Positions 46,110 to 55,430 are shown, counted from the first letter of the stretch. The stretch is 64,000 bases of DNA from Allobosea caraganae (GCF_003351345.1 NZ_QQTO01000037.1:247501-311500), one strand, 5' to 3'. The notes: generated from the sequence alone by a model not told the origin. Made by a program: numbers and translations.

Positions 46110-46259
46110 ATGAGCCACGCTCACAGCCACCCCACGCATCGTCCCGCCACCGATAATCCCGGTTGGTCGCTGCTGCGCCTTTCGGCGGCGAGCCGGCTCG
46201 GCATTGCGGTCGCGATCATTGCGGCGCTCTGGGCCGCGACGCTCGCCGTCATTGCCTGA
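46110..46259 (+). CDS. Small His-rich membrane peptide at the head of the zinc locus
   Basis: 49-aa peptide: an N-terminal His-rich segment MSHAHSHPTHRP, then a single predicted transmembrane helix (LGIAVAIIAALWAATLAVIA) ending at the C-terminus. It lies just downstream of a Zur-like box and 28 bp before the zinc ABC ATPase gene, so co-transcription is likely. The His cluster could bind zinc. I do not recognise a named family, and its translation is not proven. Confidence 0.6.
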   Translation: MSHAHSHPTHRPATDNPGWSLLRLSAASRLGIAVAIIAALWAATLAVIA

Positions 46260-46287
46260 CCCCTTGGCCTGAGGAAAGTTGCACATC

Positions 46288-47022
<735 letters not shown>

Positions 47023-47097
47023 CGTTTCGAGATTTGGTGCAAGCCAGCCCACACGCAGAAGACGAACCAAGAGGCTTTCTCTGCAGAACAAGATGAG

Positions 47098-47256
47098 GCG
47101 CGGGGACCCCCTCTCCTGTAAGGAGAGGGGCAGGGGTGAGGTGCTGGCCGTTCGACGCTGCTGCAGTGACCTACGCGGCGGCGCGCTTCGAGATTTACTG
47201 GTCGAACGGCCTACACCTCACCCTGCCCTCTCCTTACAGGAGAGGGTTCCCCGCGC
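47098..47256. repeat. Palindromic repeat element, family F1 (copy in the zinc operon)
   Basis: Left arm gcgcggggaccccctctcct, right arm ccttacaggagagggttccc. It separates the zinc ATPase gene from the permease gene. Being inside the operon, it may form an intercistronic hairpin. Confidence 0.82.
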
Positions 47257-47310
47257 TTTACCTTGCTTCTTAGAGGCTAAAGTTACGACTGGCGAAAAGA
47301 AGCGAAGCCC

Positions 47311-48186
47311 TTGCTCTACGACATCTTCATCGGCCCCTTCGCCGAATTCGACTTCATGCGCCGCGCCCTTGTCGGCATCGTCGCGCTTTCGGTCTCCGGC
47401 GCGCCGATCGGCGTCTTCCTGATGCTGCGCCGCATGAGCCTGACCGGCGACGCCATGGCGCACGCGATCCTACCCGGCGCCGCGATCGGCTATCTCGTCG
47501 CCGGCTTCTCGCTGCCGGCCATGACGATCGGCGGGCTCGTTGCCGGCTTCACTGTCGCGCTGGCCGCCGGCGCCGTCGCGCGGCTGACGGTGATGAAGGA
47601 GGATGCCTCCCTCGCCGCCTTCTACCTGATCTCGCTGGCGCTCGGCGTCACTATCGTCTCGCTGCGCGGCTCGGCGGTCGATCTCTTCCACGTCCTGTTC
47701 GGCAACGTGCTGGCGCTCGACGACGACGTCCTCGTCCTGCTCTCCAGCGTCGCGACGCTGACCTTGCTGACGCTGGCCGCTGTCTATCGCCCGCTCGTGA
47801 TGGAATGCGTCGATCCCGGCTTCCTGCGCTCGGTCAGCCGCTCCGGCGGCATCGTGCACCTCACCTTCCTCGGCCTCGTCGTGCTCAACCTCGTCGCCGG
47901 CTTCCACGCGCTCGGCACGCTCTTGGCCGTTGGCTTGATGATGTTGCCTGCCGCCGCCGCCCGCTTCTGGACCGCCGACATCACCAGGCTCGTCCTGCTC
48001 GCCACCGGCTTCGGCATCCTTTCCGGCTATGGCGGGCTCGTCGTCTCCTATTCCGGCGGCGGCAACCTGCCGGCCGGCCCGGCCGTCATCCTCGCGGCCG
48101 GCGTGCTCTATCTTCTGTCGCTCCTGCTCGGCACGCAGGGCGGCCTCGCACGTCGCCTCTTGCCCCGCGCCCATCTCCAGCGTTAG
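47311..48186 (+). CDS. Zinc ABC transporter permease (ZnuB-like)
   Basis: 291-aa ABC-3 family permease with about eight hydrophobic helices. The coupling region LMLRRMSLTGDAMAHAILPG and the conserved FHVLFGNVLAL segment are typical of ZnuB-type subunits. The start is TTG 47311 (then LYDIFIGPFAEFDFMRRALV); no ATG fits the first helix. Its stop codon is at the edge of a Zur-like box that precedes the binding-protein gene. Confidence 0.9.
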   Translation: MLYDIFIGPFAEFDFMRRALVGIVALSVSGAPIGVFLMLRRMSLTGDAMAHAILPGAAIGYLVAGFSLPAMTIGGLVAGFTVALAAGAVARLTVMKEDASLAAFYLISLALGVTIVSLRGSAVDLFHVLFGNVLALDDDVLVLLSSVATLTLLTLAAVYRPLVMECVDPGFLRSVSRSGGIVHLTFLGLVVLNLVAGFHALGTLLAVGLMMLPAAAARFWTADITRLVLLATGFGILSGYGGLVVSYSGGGNLPAGPAVILAAGVLYLLSLLLGTQGGLARRLLPRAHLQR

Positions 48187-48208
48187 TAATGTTATAGTGT
48201 TTCATTAC
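48186..48208. promoter_or_regulatory. Zur box upstream of the zinc-binding-protein gene
   Basis: GTAATG-N11-CATTAC, a 23-bp site matching 17 of the 22 fixed positions of the E. coli Zur consensus (GAAATGTTATA-N-TATAACATTTC). It lies 15 bp before the binding-protein ATG, so zinc-bound Zur would block that gene's transcription or its promoter. Confidence 0.7.
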
Positions 48209-48222
48209 AGCAGGAGAAACGC

Positions 48223-49155
48223 ATGCTGAATCGCCGCCACCTCATCGCCGGGCTCACGCTCAGCCTGACGCTCTCGGCCTCGCCGATGGCCGCCCTCGCG
48301 CAGGAAAAGCTCCCGGTCGTCGCGAGCTTCTCCGTCCTCGGCGATTTCGTCAGGGAGATCGGCGGCGACCGCGTCTCGGTCACCACATTGGTCGGCCCCA
48401 ATGGCGACGCCCATGTCTATTCGCCGACCCCGGCCGACGCCAAGAGCATGGCGGCCGCCAAGCTGATCGTCGTCAACGGCCTGAAATTCGAAGGCTGGAT
48501 GACCCGCCTGATCAAGTCCTCCGGCGCCAAGGCCACGGTCGCGACCGCGACCACCGGGATCACGCCGCTCCAGCTCAAGGAAGACGACGACCACGCCAAG
48601 GCCGGCCATGACCATGGCCACGAGGACCCGCATGCCTGGCAAAGCGTCGCCAACGCCAAACTCTACATCGCCAATATCCGCGACGCGCTGGGCGCTGCCG
48701 ACCCGGCCGGCAAGCCGGTCTACGACGCGAACGCCACGACCTATCTCGCCCAGCTCGATCAGGTCGATGGCGAGATCAAGGCCGCCGTCGCCCGCATCCC
48801 AGCCGACCGGCGCAAGGCCATCACCTCGCATGACGCTTTCGGCTATTTCATCAAGGCCTATGGCATCGAGTTCATCGCGCCGCAGGGCGTCTCGACCGAG
48901 GCCGAGGCCTCCGCCAAGGATGTCGCCCGCATCATTAGGCAGGTGAAGGCGCAGAAGATCCCGGCCGTCTTCCTCGAGAACATCACCAATCCCCGGCTGA
49001 TCGAGCAGATCGCGCGGGAGACCGGCGCCAAGATCGGCGGCCAGCTCTTCTCCGATGCGCTTTCCGATGCGAAAGGTCCGGCGGGGACTTACATCGCGAT
49101 GATGCGATACAATATAACGCAGATCGAAAAGGCGCTCGGCGCCGGCCCGGCCTGA
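48223..49155 (+). CDS. Zinc ABC transporter substrate-binding protein (ZnuA-like)
   Basis: 310-aa periplasmic receptor of the cluster A-I metal-binding class. The signal peptide is LNRRHLIAGLTLSLTLSASP, ending ALAQ. A His/Asp-rich loop at about 121-138 (DDDHAKAGHDHGHEDPHAWQ) is a zinc-specific feature. Likely ligands are H64 (GDAHVYSP), H137, H-containing SHDAF and D-containing C-terminal residues. It has its own Zur box, so it can be induced separately from the ATPase and permease genes. Confidence 0.92.
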   Translation: MLNRRHLIAGLTLSLTLSASPMAALAQEKLPVVASFSVLGDFVREIGGDRVSVTTLVGPNGDAHVYSPTPADAKSMAAAKLIVVNGLKFEGWMTRLIKSSGAKATVATATTGITPLQLKEDDDHAKAGHDHGHEDPHAWQSVANAKLYIANIRDALGAADPAGKPVYDANATTYLAQLDQVDGEIKAAVARIPADRRKAITSHDAFGYFIKAYGIEFIAPQGVSTEAEASAKDVARIIRQVKAQKIPAVFLENITNPRLIEQIARETGAKIGGQLFSDALSDAKGPAGTYIAMMRYNITQIEKALGAGPA

Positions 49156-49174
49156 CAGGTCAGCCCAACACTCC

Positions 49175-49282
49175 AGCCCTCATCCTGAGGAGCCGCGCAG
49201 GCGGCGTCTCGAAGGATGGTTCAGTGGGCTCTGGAGCATCCTTCGAGACGCAGGCTGAAGCCTGCTCCTCAGGATGAGGGCT
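49175..49282. repeat. Palindromic repeat element, family F4 (copy b)
   Basis: Arms agccctcatcctgaggagcc and gctcctcaggatgagggct, with inner ctcgaaggatg / catccttcgag. It is intergenic, between the zinc-binding-protein and CobW genes. It is the counterpart of the copy embedded in the NicO gene. Confidence 0.83.
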
Positions 49283-49349
49283 GTGTTTCAGCAGCACTGG
49301 CTGGCGGCGGGTGTCCTCCGCCGGTCGATTTCCAACTAGGTCACATGCC

Positions 49350-50312
49350 ATGTCCGACAAGATTCCCGTCACGGTGCTCACCGGCTATCTGGGCGCCGGC
49401 AAGACCACGCTCCTCAACCGCATCCTGACCGAAGAGCACGGCAAGAAATTCGCCGTGATCGTCAACGAGTTCGGCGAGGCCGGCATCGACGGCGACCTCG
49501 TCGTCGGCGCCGACGAGGAAGTCTTCGAGATGAACAACGGCTGCATCTGCTGCACCGTGCGCGGCGACCTGATCCGCATCCTCGACGGGCTGATGAAGCG
49601 CAAGGGCAAGTTCGACGCGATCATCGTCGAGACGACGGGCCTCGCCGACCCGGCCCCGGTCGCCCAGACCTTCTTCGTCGACCAGGATGTCGGCGACGCC
49701 ACCAAGCTGGATGCGGTGGTCACCGTCACCGACGCCAAATGGCTGAAGGACCGGCTCAAGGACGCGCCGGAGGCGAAGAACCAGATCGCCTTCGCCGACG
49801 TCATCATCCTGAACAAGGTGGACCTGGTCTCGGCCGAGGAGCTGGCCGAGGTCGAGGCCAGCATCCGCGCCATCAACCCCTACGCCAAGCTGCACAAGAC
49901 GACGCGCTGCGAGCTGCCGATCACCGAGCTGCTCGACCGCAACGCCTTCGACCTCGACCGCATCCTCGACATCGAGCCCGACTTCCTCGAGGCCGGCCAT
50001 CACCACCACCATTCGGAGGAGGTGCGCTCGATGTCCTTCACGATCCCAGGCGATGTCGATCCCGAGAAGTTCATGCCCTGGATCAACGACATCTCGCAGG
50101 CGCAAGGGCCGAACATCCTGCGCTCCAAGGGCATCCTGGCCTTCAAGGACGAGCCGCGCCGCTTCGTCTTCCAGGGCGTGCACATGATTTTGGACGGCGA
50201 TCTCCAGCGCGACTGGAAGGCCGAGGAGACGCGCCAGTCCCGCCTCGTCTTCATCGGCCGCGATCTCGACGAGGGCGAGCTGCGCAAGGGGTTTATGGCA
50301 TGCGCGGCCTGA
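49350..50312 (+). CDS. CobW/COG0523 zinc-associated GTPase (ZigA/ZNG1-like)
   Basis: 320-aa P-loop GTPase thought to deliver zinc to client proteins under zinc limitation. Walker A GYLGAGKTT is at 12-20, the metal motif GCICC at 63-67 (CxCC), then ETTGLADPAP and the guanine motif NKVD. A His cluster GHHHHHSEE lies near 217-225, and a CobW C-terminal domain with FVFQGVHMI follows. The position after a Zur-linked zinc importer supports a zinc rather than cobalamin role. ATG 49350 was chosen, giving MSDKIPVTVLTGYLGAGK. Confidence 0.92.
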   Translation: MSDKIPVTVLTGYLGAGKTTLLNRILTEEHGKKFAVIVNEFGEAGIDGDLVVGADEEVFEMNNGCICCTVRGDLIRILDGLMKRKGKFDAIIVETTGLADPAPVAQTFFVDQDVGDATKLDAVVTVTDAKWLKDRLKDAPEAKNQIAFADVIILNKVDLVSAEELAEVEASIRAINPYAKLHKTTRCELPITELLDRNAFDLDRILDIEPDFLEAGHHHHHSEEVRSMSFTIPGDVDPEKFMPWINDISQAQGPNILRSKGILAFKDEPRRFVFQGVHMILDGDLQRDWKAEETRQSRLVFIGRDLDEGELRKGFMACAA

Positions 50313-50321
50313 CATCCTCCG

Positions 50322-50430
50322 GCGTCATCCCGGACAAGCGGCTTTAGCCGCGCCGCTCCGGGATCCATCGTAGGGCGCCGGAGCTTTACGATGGATCCCG
50401 GCGCTCCGCTTCGCTGCGGCCGGGATGACG
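50322..50430. repeat. Palindromic repeat element, family F5 (copy b)
   Basis: Arms gcgtcatcccggacaagcgg and gctgcggccgggatgacg, with the gggatccatcgtagggc / ttacgatggatccc pair inside. It lies between the CobW and WD40 genes. Confidence 0.82.
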
Positions 50431-50494
50431 GCGCGGTTGGTCGATCCGCTCGGATAATGGTTTCTCTCGCCCAAGATTTTGCTAGACCCGCTCC

Positions 50495-51499
50495 ATGGAC
50501 ACCCCAACCAAACCCGTCTCGCTGCGCGAGCATGTCGTTCCCGTCGAAGCCGGCGAGCATGTCGTCGCCGCCTTCTGGCTCAAGCAGACGCTGGCGCTGG
50601 CCCTCTCCGACGGCCGCGTGCTGCGCTGGCGCGATGGCAATGCCGAAAGCGTCGAGGCCCATGCCGGCGGCCTGCTGAGCGCCTGCTCGGATGGCGAGCG
50701 CCTGATCAGCGGCGGCGATGACGGCCGCGTCGTCGCGACCGGCGCGGATGGCGAACCGGCCGAGATCGCCCGCGATCCCAAGCGCCGCTGGATCGACGCC
50801 GTCACCATTTCGGCCTCGGGTAGCCTCGCCTGGAACACCGGCAAGACGATCCATGCCCGCGACGACAAGGGCAAGATCCGCACGCTCGACGCCGCCTCGA
50901 CGCCGCAGGGCCTGGTCTTCGCCCCAAAAGGCTACCGTCTCGCCCTGGCGCAGATGAACGGCGTCTCGCTCTGGTATCCGAATACCGAGGCCAAGCCGGA
51001 CTTCCTCGACTGGAAGGGCTCGCATGTCGACGTGACCTGGTCGCCGGACGGCCGCTTCGTCGTCTCATCGATGCAGGAGAACGCGTTGCACGGCTGGCGC
51101 CTCGGCGAGAAGCCGAGCCATATGCGCATGACCGGTTACCCCGCCAAGCCGCGCTCGCTGTCCTGGTCGCATGACGGGCTTTGGCTCGCCTCCAGCGGGG
51201 CGGATGCCGCGATCGTCTGGCCCTTCCAGGGCGAGGGTCCAACCGGCAAGGCTCCACGCGAATGCGGCGCCCGCCACGCCAAGGTCACCCGCGTCGCCTT
51301 CCATCCCAAGGCGCTGGTGCTGGCCGTCGGCTACGACGATGGCTGCATCCTGATGATCCGCCTGACCGACGCCTCCGAGTTGCTGGTCCGCCCGGCTTTG
51401 CGCGGCAGCGGCATCACCGCCTTCGCCTGGGACAAGCTCGGCAAGCGCCTCGCCTTCGGGGCCGAGGACGGCGCGGCCGGCGTCCTCACCCTGCCCTGA
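50495..51499 (+). CDS. WD40-repeat protein linked to the CobW GTPase
   Basis: 334-aa protein of repeated beta-propeller blades with typical spacing, for example SDGRVLRWRDGN, GGDDGRVVATGADG, WSPDGRFVVSSMQENALHGW and WSHDGLWLASSGADAAIVW. There is no signal peptide, so it is probably cytoplasmic. WD40 proteins are found next to CobW-type GTPases in many Rhizobiales, so it may be a scaffold for, or client of, the GTPase (inference). ATG 50495 is the first available start. Confidence 0.87.
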   Translation: MDTPTKPVSLREHVVPVEAGEHVVAAFWLKQTLALALSDGRVLRWRDGNAESVEAHAGGLLSACSDGERLISGGDDGRVVATGADGEPAEIARDPKRRWIDAVTISASGSLAWNTGKTIHARDDKGKIRTLDAASTPQGLVFAPKGYRLALAQMNGVSLWYPNTEAKPDFLDWKGSHVDVTWSPDGRFVVSSMQENALHGWRLGEKPSHMRMTGYPAKPRSLSWSHDGLWLASSGADAAIVWPFQGEGPTGKAPRECGARHAKVTRVAFHPKALVLAVGYDDGCILMIRLTDASELLVRPALRGSGITAFAWDKLGKRLAFGAEDGAAGVLTLP

Positions 51500-51505
51500 C
51501 GCGCC

Positions 51506-51787
51506 ATGCGGTTCGGCCTCTTCGGCAAAGGCAACGACCGCAAGGCGGAAAGCGCCGAGGCTGCGGCGCGCATCAAGGCCGAGACCCGCGAGCTGCTCGG
51601 CCTGCCCGAAGCTGCCGCGATCGCGGTCAACGAGATCATCTGCGCCGATCCGGCCTGCCCCGGCACCGAGACGGTGATCCTGGTGATGAACCCCGGCGAG
51701 AAGACGCGCGCCTTCAAGGCGCAGGTGGCAATGAGCGACCTGACGCGGGAGGCGCTAGCGGAGGTGTTGGCGCCACAGCAAAAGTAA
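51506..51787 (+). CDS. Conserved small protein with CADPACPGTET motif
   Basis: 93-aa cytoplasmic protein. A charged N-terminal helix leads to a compact domain with the motif ICADPACPGTETVILVM, two cysteines five residues apart (C-x4-C), and a C-terminal helix. It begins 6 bp after the WD40 gene and is therefore co-transcribed with it. Similar small proteins are known in this gene context in related bacteria but have no established function. The cysteines could bind zinc. Confidence 0.78.
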   Translation: MRFGLFGKGNDRKAESAEAAARIKAETRELLGLPEAAAIAVNEIICADPACPGTETVILVMNPGEKTRAFKAQVAMSDLTREALAEVLAPQQK

Positions 51788-51789
51788 AG

Positions 51790-51944
51790 GCGCGGGAGCC
51801 CTCTCCTGGTAAGGAGAGGGTTGGGTGAGGTGTCGGCCGTTTGACGCTGCTGCCGTGCCCCAACCGCCGCCGCCACTGGGTTTCACTGGTGTTCTGGCCT
51901 ACACCTCACCCTGCCCTCTCCTACAGGAGAGAGGGTTCCGCGCG
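51790..51944. repeat. Palindromic repeat element, family F1 (degenerate copy)
   Basis: Left arm gcgcgggagccctctcctgg, right arm ctctcctacaggagagaggg. Small insertions and deletions in both arms (an extra g at the left, a lost t and a doubled ga at the right) make this the most eroded intact F1 copy. It lies between the small-protein and YcaQ-like genes. Confidence 0.78.
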
Positions 51945-52021
51945 CCTCACCGACATCAGGTGTCAGCAATCAACGGGTTGCCGCCTTAACCTTTGCCACC
52001 GCACCCCATAACCTCCCCGCC

Positions 52022-53176
52022 ATGGCAATCCGTCCCCGCAAGCTCCGCTCCCTCACCAGGCAGCAAGCCAAGCAGATCTGGCTCCGCGCCCAGCGCCTCG
52101 ACACGCCCGAGCCCTTCGGCTCCGGCCCGGAGGCGACGCGCGCCGCCGTCGAGCATCTCGGCTACGTTCAGATCGACACGATCAACGTGATCGAGCGCTG
52201 CCACCACCACATCCTCTACAGCCGCATCCCGGCCTATGAGCGCGCCCATCTCCGGCAGGCGCAATCGCTCGACAAGAGCGTCTTCGAGTACTGGACGCAC
52301 GCGCTCTCCTACATCCCGACGCGCGACATCCGCTTCTTCCTCGGCGACATGAAGCTGCACCGCGAGAAGCCGGAGCCCTGGTACGCCTCGGTCGGCAAGA
52401 AGGACATGAGCAAGGTCATGACGCTGCTCCGCCATGGCGGGCCGCTGACCATCCGCGACATCGACGACGACGTGCTGATCGAGAAGGACCATGCCTGGGC
52501 CAGCAAGAAGCCCTCGAAGCGCGCCCTGCAGCTCGCCTTCTACAATGGCGTGCTCACGGTCAGCGAGCGCAACGGCATGCTCAAGACCTACGACCTGATG
52601 GACCGGCACTTCGGCTGGGAGGCCAGGCCGAAACCGGTGACGGAGAAGCAGCGGCTCGACTACCTGCTCGACCGCGCCCTGCGCACGCAGGGGCTGATCA
52701 GCCTCGATTCAGCCTGCCATCTCGACGCACCGAGCAAGCCCGGCCTCGCCAAGCTGATCGCAAGCCGCATCCGCAAGAAGAAGCTGGTGCCCGTCGCGCT
52801 CGAAGGCCCCGGCAAGACCGCGCATTGGGGCCGGCCGGAGCTGCTGGAGGAGGCGCCGGAGCCCGTCGCGGCCCCGGTCCACATCCTCTCGCCCTTCGAT
52901 CCGCTGATCATCCAGCGCAAGCGGCTCCAGATCTTCTTCGGCTACGACCACCGCTTCGAAGCCTATGTCCCGAAGGAGAAGCGCGTCTTCGGCTATTTCG
53001 CCCTGCCGGTGCTGGTCGGCGACGAGATCGCCGCCGTGCTCGACCTCAAGACCGATCGCGCAGCCGGCAAGCTGCTGATCCAGCAATGGACCTGGATCAA
53101 GCACGAGACACCGGAGCTGAAGCGGCAGATCGAGGAGGAGCTGAGCCGCTTCGAGAGGTTCCAGCTTGGCAGCTAA
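52022..53176 (+). CDS. YcaQ/AlkX-type winged-helix DNA glycosylase-like protein
   Basis: 384-aa protein of the HTH_42 (YcaQ) family. The N-terminal segment LTRQQAKQIWLRAQRLD is followed by the conserved GYVQIDTINVIERCHHHILY, in which QID corresponds to the catalytic QxD motif of E. coli YcaQ, which unhooks DNA interstrand crosslinks. Later motifs are YWTHALSYIP, LSPFDPLIIQRKRLQIFFGY and FGYFALPVLVGDEI. Size is normal. ATG 52022 gives MAIRPRKLRSLTRQQ. It stands alone between palindromic elements. Confidence 0.88.
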   Translation: MAIRPRKLRSLTRQQAKQIWLRAQRLDTPEPFGSGPEATRAAVEHLGYVQIDTINVIERCHHHILYSRIPAYERAHLRQAQSLDKSVFEYWTHALSYIPTRDIRFFLGDMKLHREKPEPWYASVGKKDMSKVMTLLRHGGPLTIRDIDDDVLIEKDHAWASKKPSKRALQLAFYNGVLTVSERNGMLKTYDLMDRHFGWEARPKPVTEKQRLDYLLDRALRTQGLISLDSACHLDAPSKPGLAKLIASRIRKKKLVPVALEGPGKTAHWGRPELLEEAPEPVAAPVHILSPFDPLIIQRKRLQIFFGYDHRFEAYVPKEKRVFGYFALPVLVGDEIAAVLDLKTDRAAGKLLIQQWTWIKHETPELKRQIEEELSRFERFQLGS

Positions 53177-53191
53177 CCAGGACGCGCTCTT

Positions 53192-53352
53192 CCCTTCTCC
53201 CCCTGCGGGAGAAGGTGGCTCGGCGAAGCCGAGACGGATGAGGGGTCGCGCGACGATTGCAACATCGCGCATGACATCCTCGGCATTCGGATAGGGCAGC
53301 GCGACCCCTCATCCGGCGCTACGCGCCACCTTCTCCCGCAGGGGGAGAAGGG
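53192..53352. repeat. Palindromic repeat element, family F2 (copy e)
   Basis: Arms cccttctccccctgcgggag and tctcccgcagggggagaagg, with the gatgaggggtcgcgcgacga and gcgacccctcatccggcgct blocks. It lies between the convergent YcaQ-like and MDR dehydrogenase genes. Confidence 0.83.
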
Positions 53353-53363
53353 TTCGCGCTCGT

Positions 53364-54389
53364 TCAACCAACCTCCACCACGATCTTCCCGAACGGCCCG
53401 CGATCGAGATGATCGAATGCCTCCGGCACCTGCTCGAACGTGTAGCGCTTGTCGATCACCGGCTTGAGCCCGATTGCCTCGACGGCGCGGGTAAAGTCCT
53501 CCAGGCCCCGGCGATGCCCGACCTGGATGCCCTGGATCGTCAGGCCCTTCATCAGCAGCGGCCCGACCGGCCCAGAGACCTCGAAACCGTCGAGCACGCC
53601 GATGACGGAGATCCGGCCATGGATCGCCACCGCCCGGATGGCCTGGCCGAGATTGGCGCCGCCGACGATCTCCAGGATGTGGTCGACGCCGCGATCGGCG
53701 GTGACGCGATAGACCGCTTCGACCCAATCCTCCTTGCTGCGGTTGATCAGGATGTCGGCGCCGAGCGCCTTGGCCCGCGCCAGCTTCTCGTCGCTGCCGG
53801 AGGTGACGATGACCTTGGCGCCATGCGCCTTGGCGATCTGCAGGCCGAACAGCGCGACGCCGCCGGTGCCCTGCACCAGCACGGTCTGGCCGGCCTGCAA
53901 GCCGCCATATTCGATCAGCGAGGTCCAAACGGTGAGCCCGGTGATCGGCAAGGTGCTGGCCTCGGCATCGTCGAGGCTCTTGGGCGCCGCGACGAACCAA
54001 TCCTCCGGGAACGCGACATACTCCGCCAGCACGCCCGGAAAGGTACCGCCGAGCGACCGGTAGGGCGGGTTGCGCCCGGTGCCCGCCGGCTTGCCTTCCA
54101 GCCAGCCCGCGTTGAAGTTCGTGATCACCCGCTCGCCCGGCTTGAAGCGGGTCGCACCCGCGCCCGCCGCAGCCACCGTGCCGGCCATGTCCGAGCCGGG
54201 GCTGAACGGAAAGACGAGCGGCAGGCCCATGCCGCTCTCCAGCACGAGCTTGTCGCGGTAGTTCAGCGAGACGGCCGCCACCCTCACCAGCAACTCGCCC
54301 GGCTTGGGCTCCGGGATAGGCGCCTGCGACAGCGCGAGGTTGTTCCGGCCGATGGCATCGATAGCCCAGCGCCGCATCAGATCAGTCAT
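53364..54389 (-). CDS. Zinc-free MDR-family NAD(P)-dependent alcohol dehydrogenase/quinone reductase
   Basis: 341-aa medium-chain dehydrogenase/reductase. The N-terminal GroES-like domain contains AAVSLNYRDKLVLESG and PFSPGSDMAGTVAAAG, and the nucleotide-binding loop is GTGGVALFGLQIAKAHGAKV. The Cys and His residues of the catalytic zinc site found in classical alcohol dehydrogenases are not evident (YRDKLV replaces the CGTD-type motif), so a quinone- or enal-reductase role is more likely. It is divergent from a LysR gene that probably controls it. Confidence 0.87.
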   Translation of the reverse strand: MTDLMRRWAIDAIGRNNLALSQAPIPEPKPGELLVRVAAVSLNYRDKLVLESGMGLPLVFPFSPGSDMAGTVAAAGAGATRFKPGERVITNFNAGWLEGKPAGTGRNPPYRSLGGTFPGVLAEYVAFPEDWFVAAPKSLDDAEASTLPITGLTVWTSLIEYGGLQAGQTVLVQGTGGVALFGLQIAKAHGAKVIVTSGSDEKLARAKALGADILINRSKEDWVEAVYRVTADRGVDHILEIVGGANLGQAIRAVAIHGRISVIGVLDGFEVSGPVGPLLMKGLTIQGIQVGHRRGLEDFTRAVEAIGLKPVIDKRYTFEQVPEAFDHLDRGPFGKIVVEVG

Positions 54390-54497
54390 GGCTTAGCCCT
54401 GTCTCGTGGTTGACCGGGCAAAGCTAACGTGGAAATCTAGGCACCAGTTGCGATCAATATTCCATTCAATGCATCCTCAAATTCTACAATAGCAACC

Positions 54498-55403
54498 ATG
54501 ACGGATCGGCTCGATGGCATCGGCGTCTTCGTCCAGGCGGTGGAGACCGGCAGCTTCGCGGCGGCTGCGGTCAAGCTGAACCTGTCGCGCTCGGCCGTCG
54601 GCAAGGCGGTGGCGCGGCTGGAGGCGCGGCTCGGCGTGCGCCTGTTCCACCGCACCACCCGCAGCCAGAGCCTGAGCGAGGACGGCCAGATCTATTACGA
54701 GCGCTGCCTGCGCGCGCTGGCCGAGCTGCGCGCGGCGGAGGCCATGCTGGAATCCGGCCGCACGGAGGTCATCGGCAAGCTGCGCGTCACCATGCCCGCG
54801 CTGTTCGGCCGCTATTGCGTCGCACCGATCCTGCTCGCCCTGGCGCGGCAGCATCCCGGCCTCGAACTGGAGCTCAGCTTCAGCGACCGCATCGTCGACC
54901 TCGTCGAGGAAGGCTTCGACCTCGCCATCCGCAATGGCGCGCTGCGCGGCGGCTCCGGCCTGATGACGCGCCGCCTCGCCTATCAGCGCATGGTGGTCTG
55001 CGCCTCGCCTTCCTATCTCGAAGCCAATGGCACGCCGGCCTCGATCGCCGATCTCGACCGCCACGAGGCCGTGCTCTACTGGCGCGCCGACACGGTCCGG
55101 AGCTGGCTGCTGCCCGAGCGCGGCCGGCCGACCGCGGAGATAATCCCGAAGGCGCGCATCCGGCTCGACGATCTCGAGGCGATCGCCGACGCTGCCGTGG
55201 CGGGCGCCGGCCTGGCCTGGCTGCCCTGCTGGCTGATCCGCGGGCGCGTCGAGAAGGGCGAGCTGGTCTGCGTGCTCGCCAACCAGCCGGGCATGGTCTT
55301 CGAGACCCATGCGGTCTGGCCGCAGACGCCGCGGCTGCCGCTGCGCACCCGCCTCGCCATCGACGCGCTGGTCAGCGAGCTGCCGAGGCTGATCGAGCTC
55401 TGA
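54498..55403 (+). CDS. LysR-family transcriptional regulator
   Basis: 301-aa regulator. The N-terminal winged helix contains GSFAAAAVKLNLSRSAVGKAVARLE and RLFHRTTRSQSLSEDG; the C-terminal periplasmic-binding-like sensor domain runs from about residue 90. It resembles the sub-group whose domain begins KLRVTMPALFGR. It is divergent from the MDR dehydrogenase gene with a 108-bp AT-enriched gap (ATCAATATTCCATTCAATGC within it), the standard arrangement for LysR control of a neighbour. The effector is unknown. Confidence 0.9.
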   Translation: MTDRLDGIGVFVQAVETGSFAAAAVKLNLSRSAVGKAVARLEARLGVRLFHRTTRSQSLSEDGQIYYERCLRALAELRAAEAMLESGRTEVIGKLRVTMPALFGRYCVAPILLALARQHPGLELELSFSDRIVDLVEEGFDLAIRNGALRGGSGLMTRRLAYQRMVVCASPSYLEANGTPASIADLDRHEAVLYWRADTVRSWLLPERGRPTAEIIPKARIRLDDLEAIADAAVAGAGLAWLPCWLIRGRVEKGELVCVLANQPGMVFETHAVWPQTPRLPLRTRLAIDALVSELPRLIEL

Positions 55404-55430
55404 CCATGCCGTGATCTGGCAGAACTAAAC

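Noticed and set aside
54462..54490. A leaderless sigma-70 promoter for the LysR gene (TACAAT at 54485-54490)
   Set aside because: The -10 match is good, but no acceptable -35 lies 16-18 bp upstream, and transcription would start at the ATG itself.
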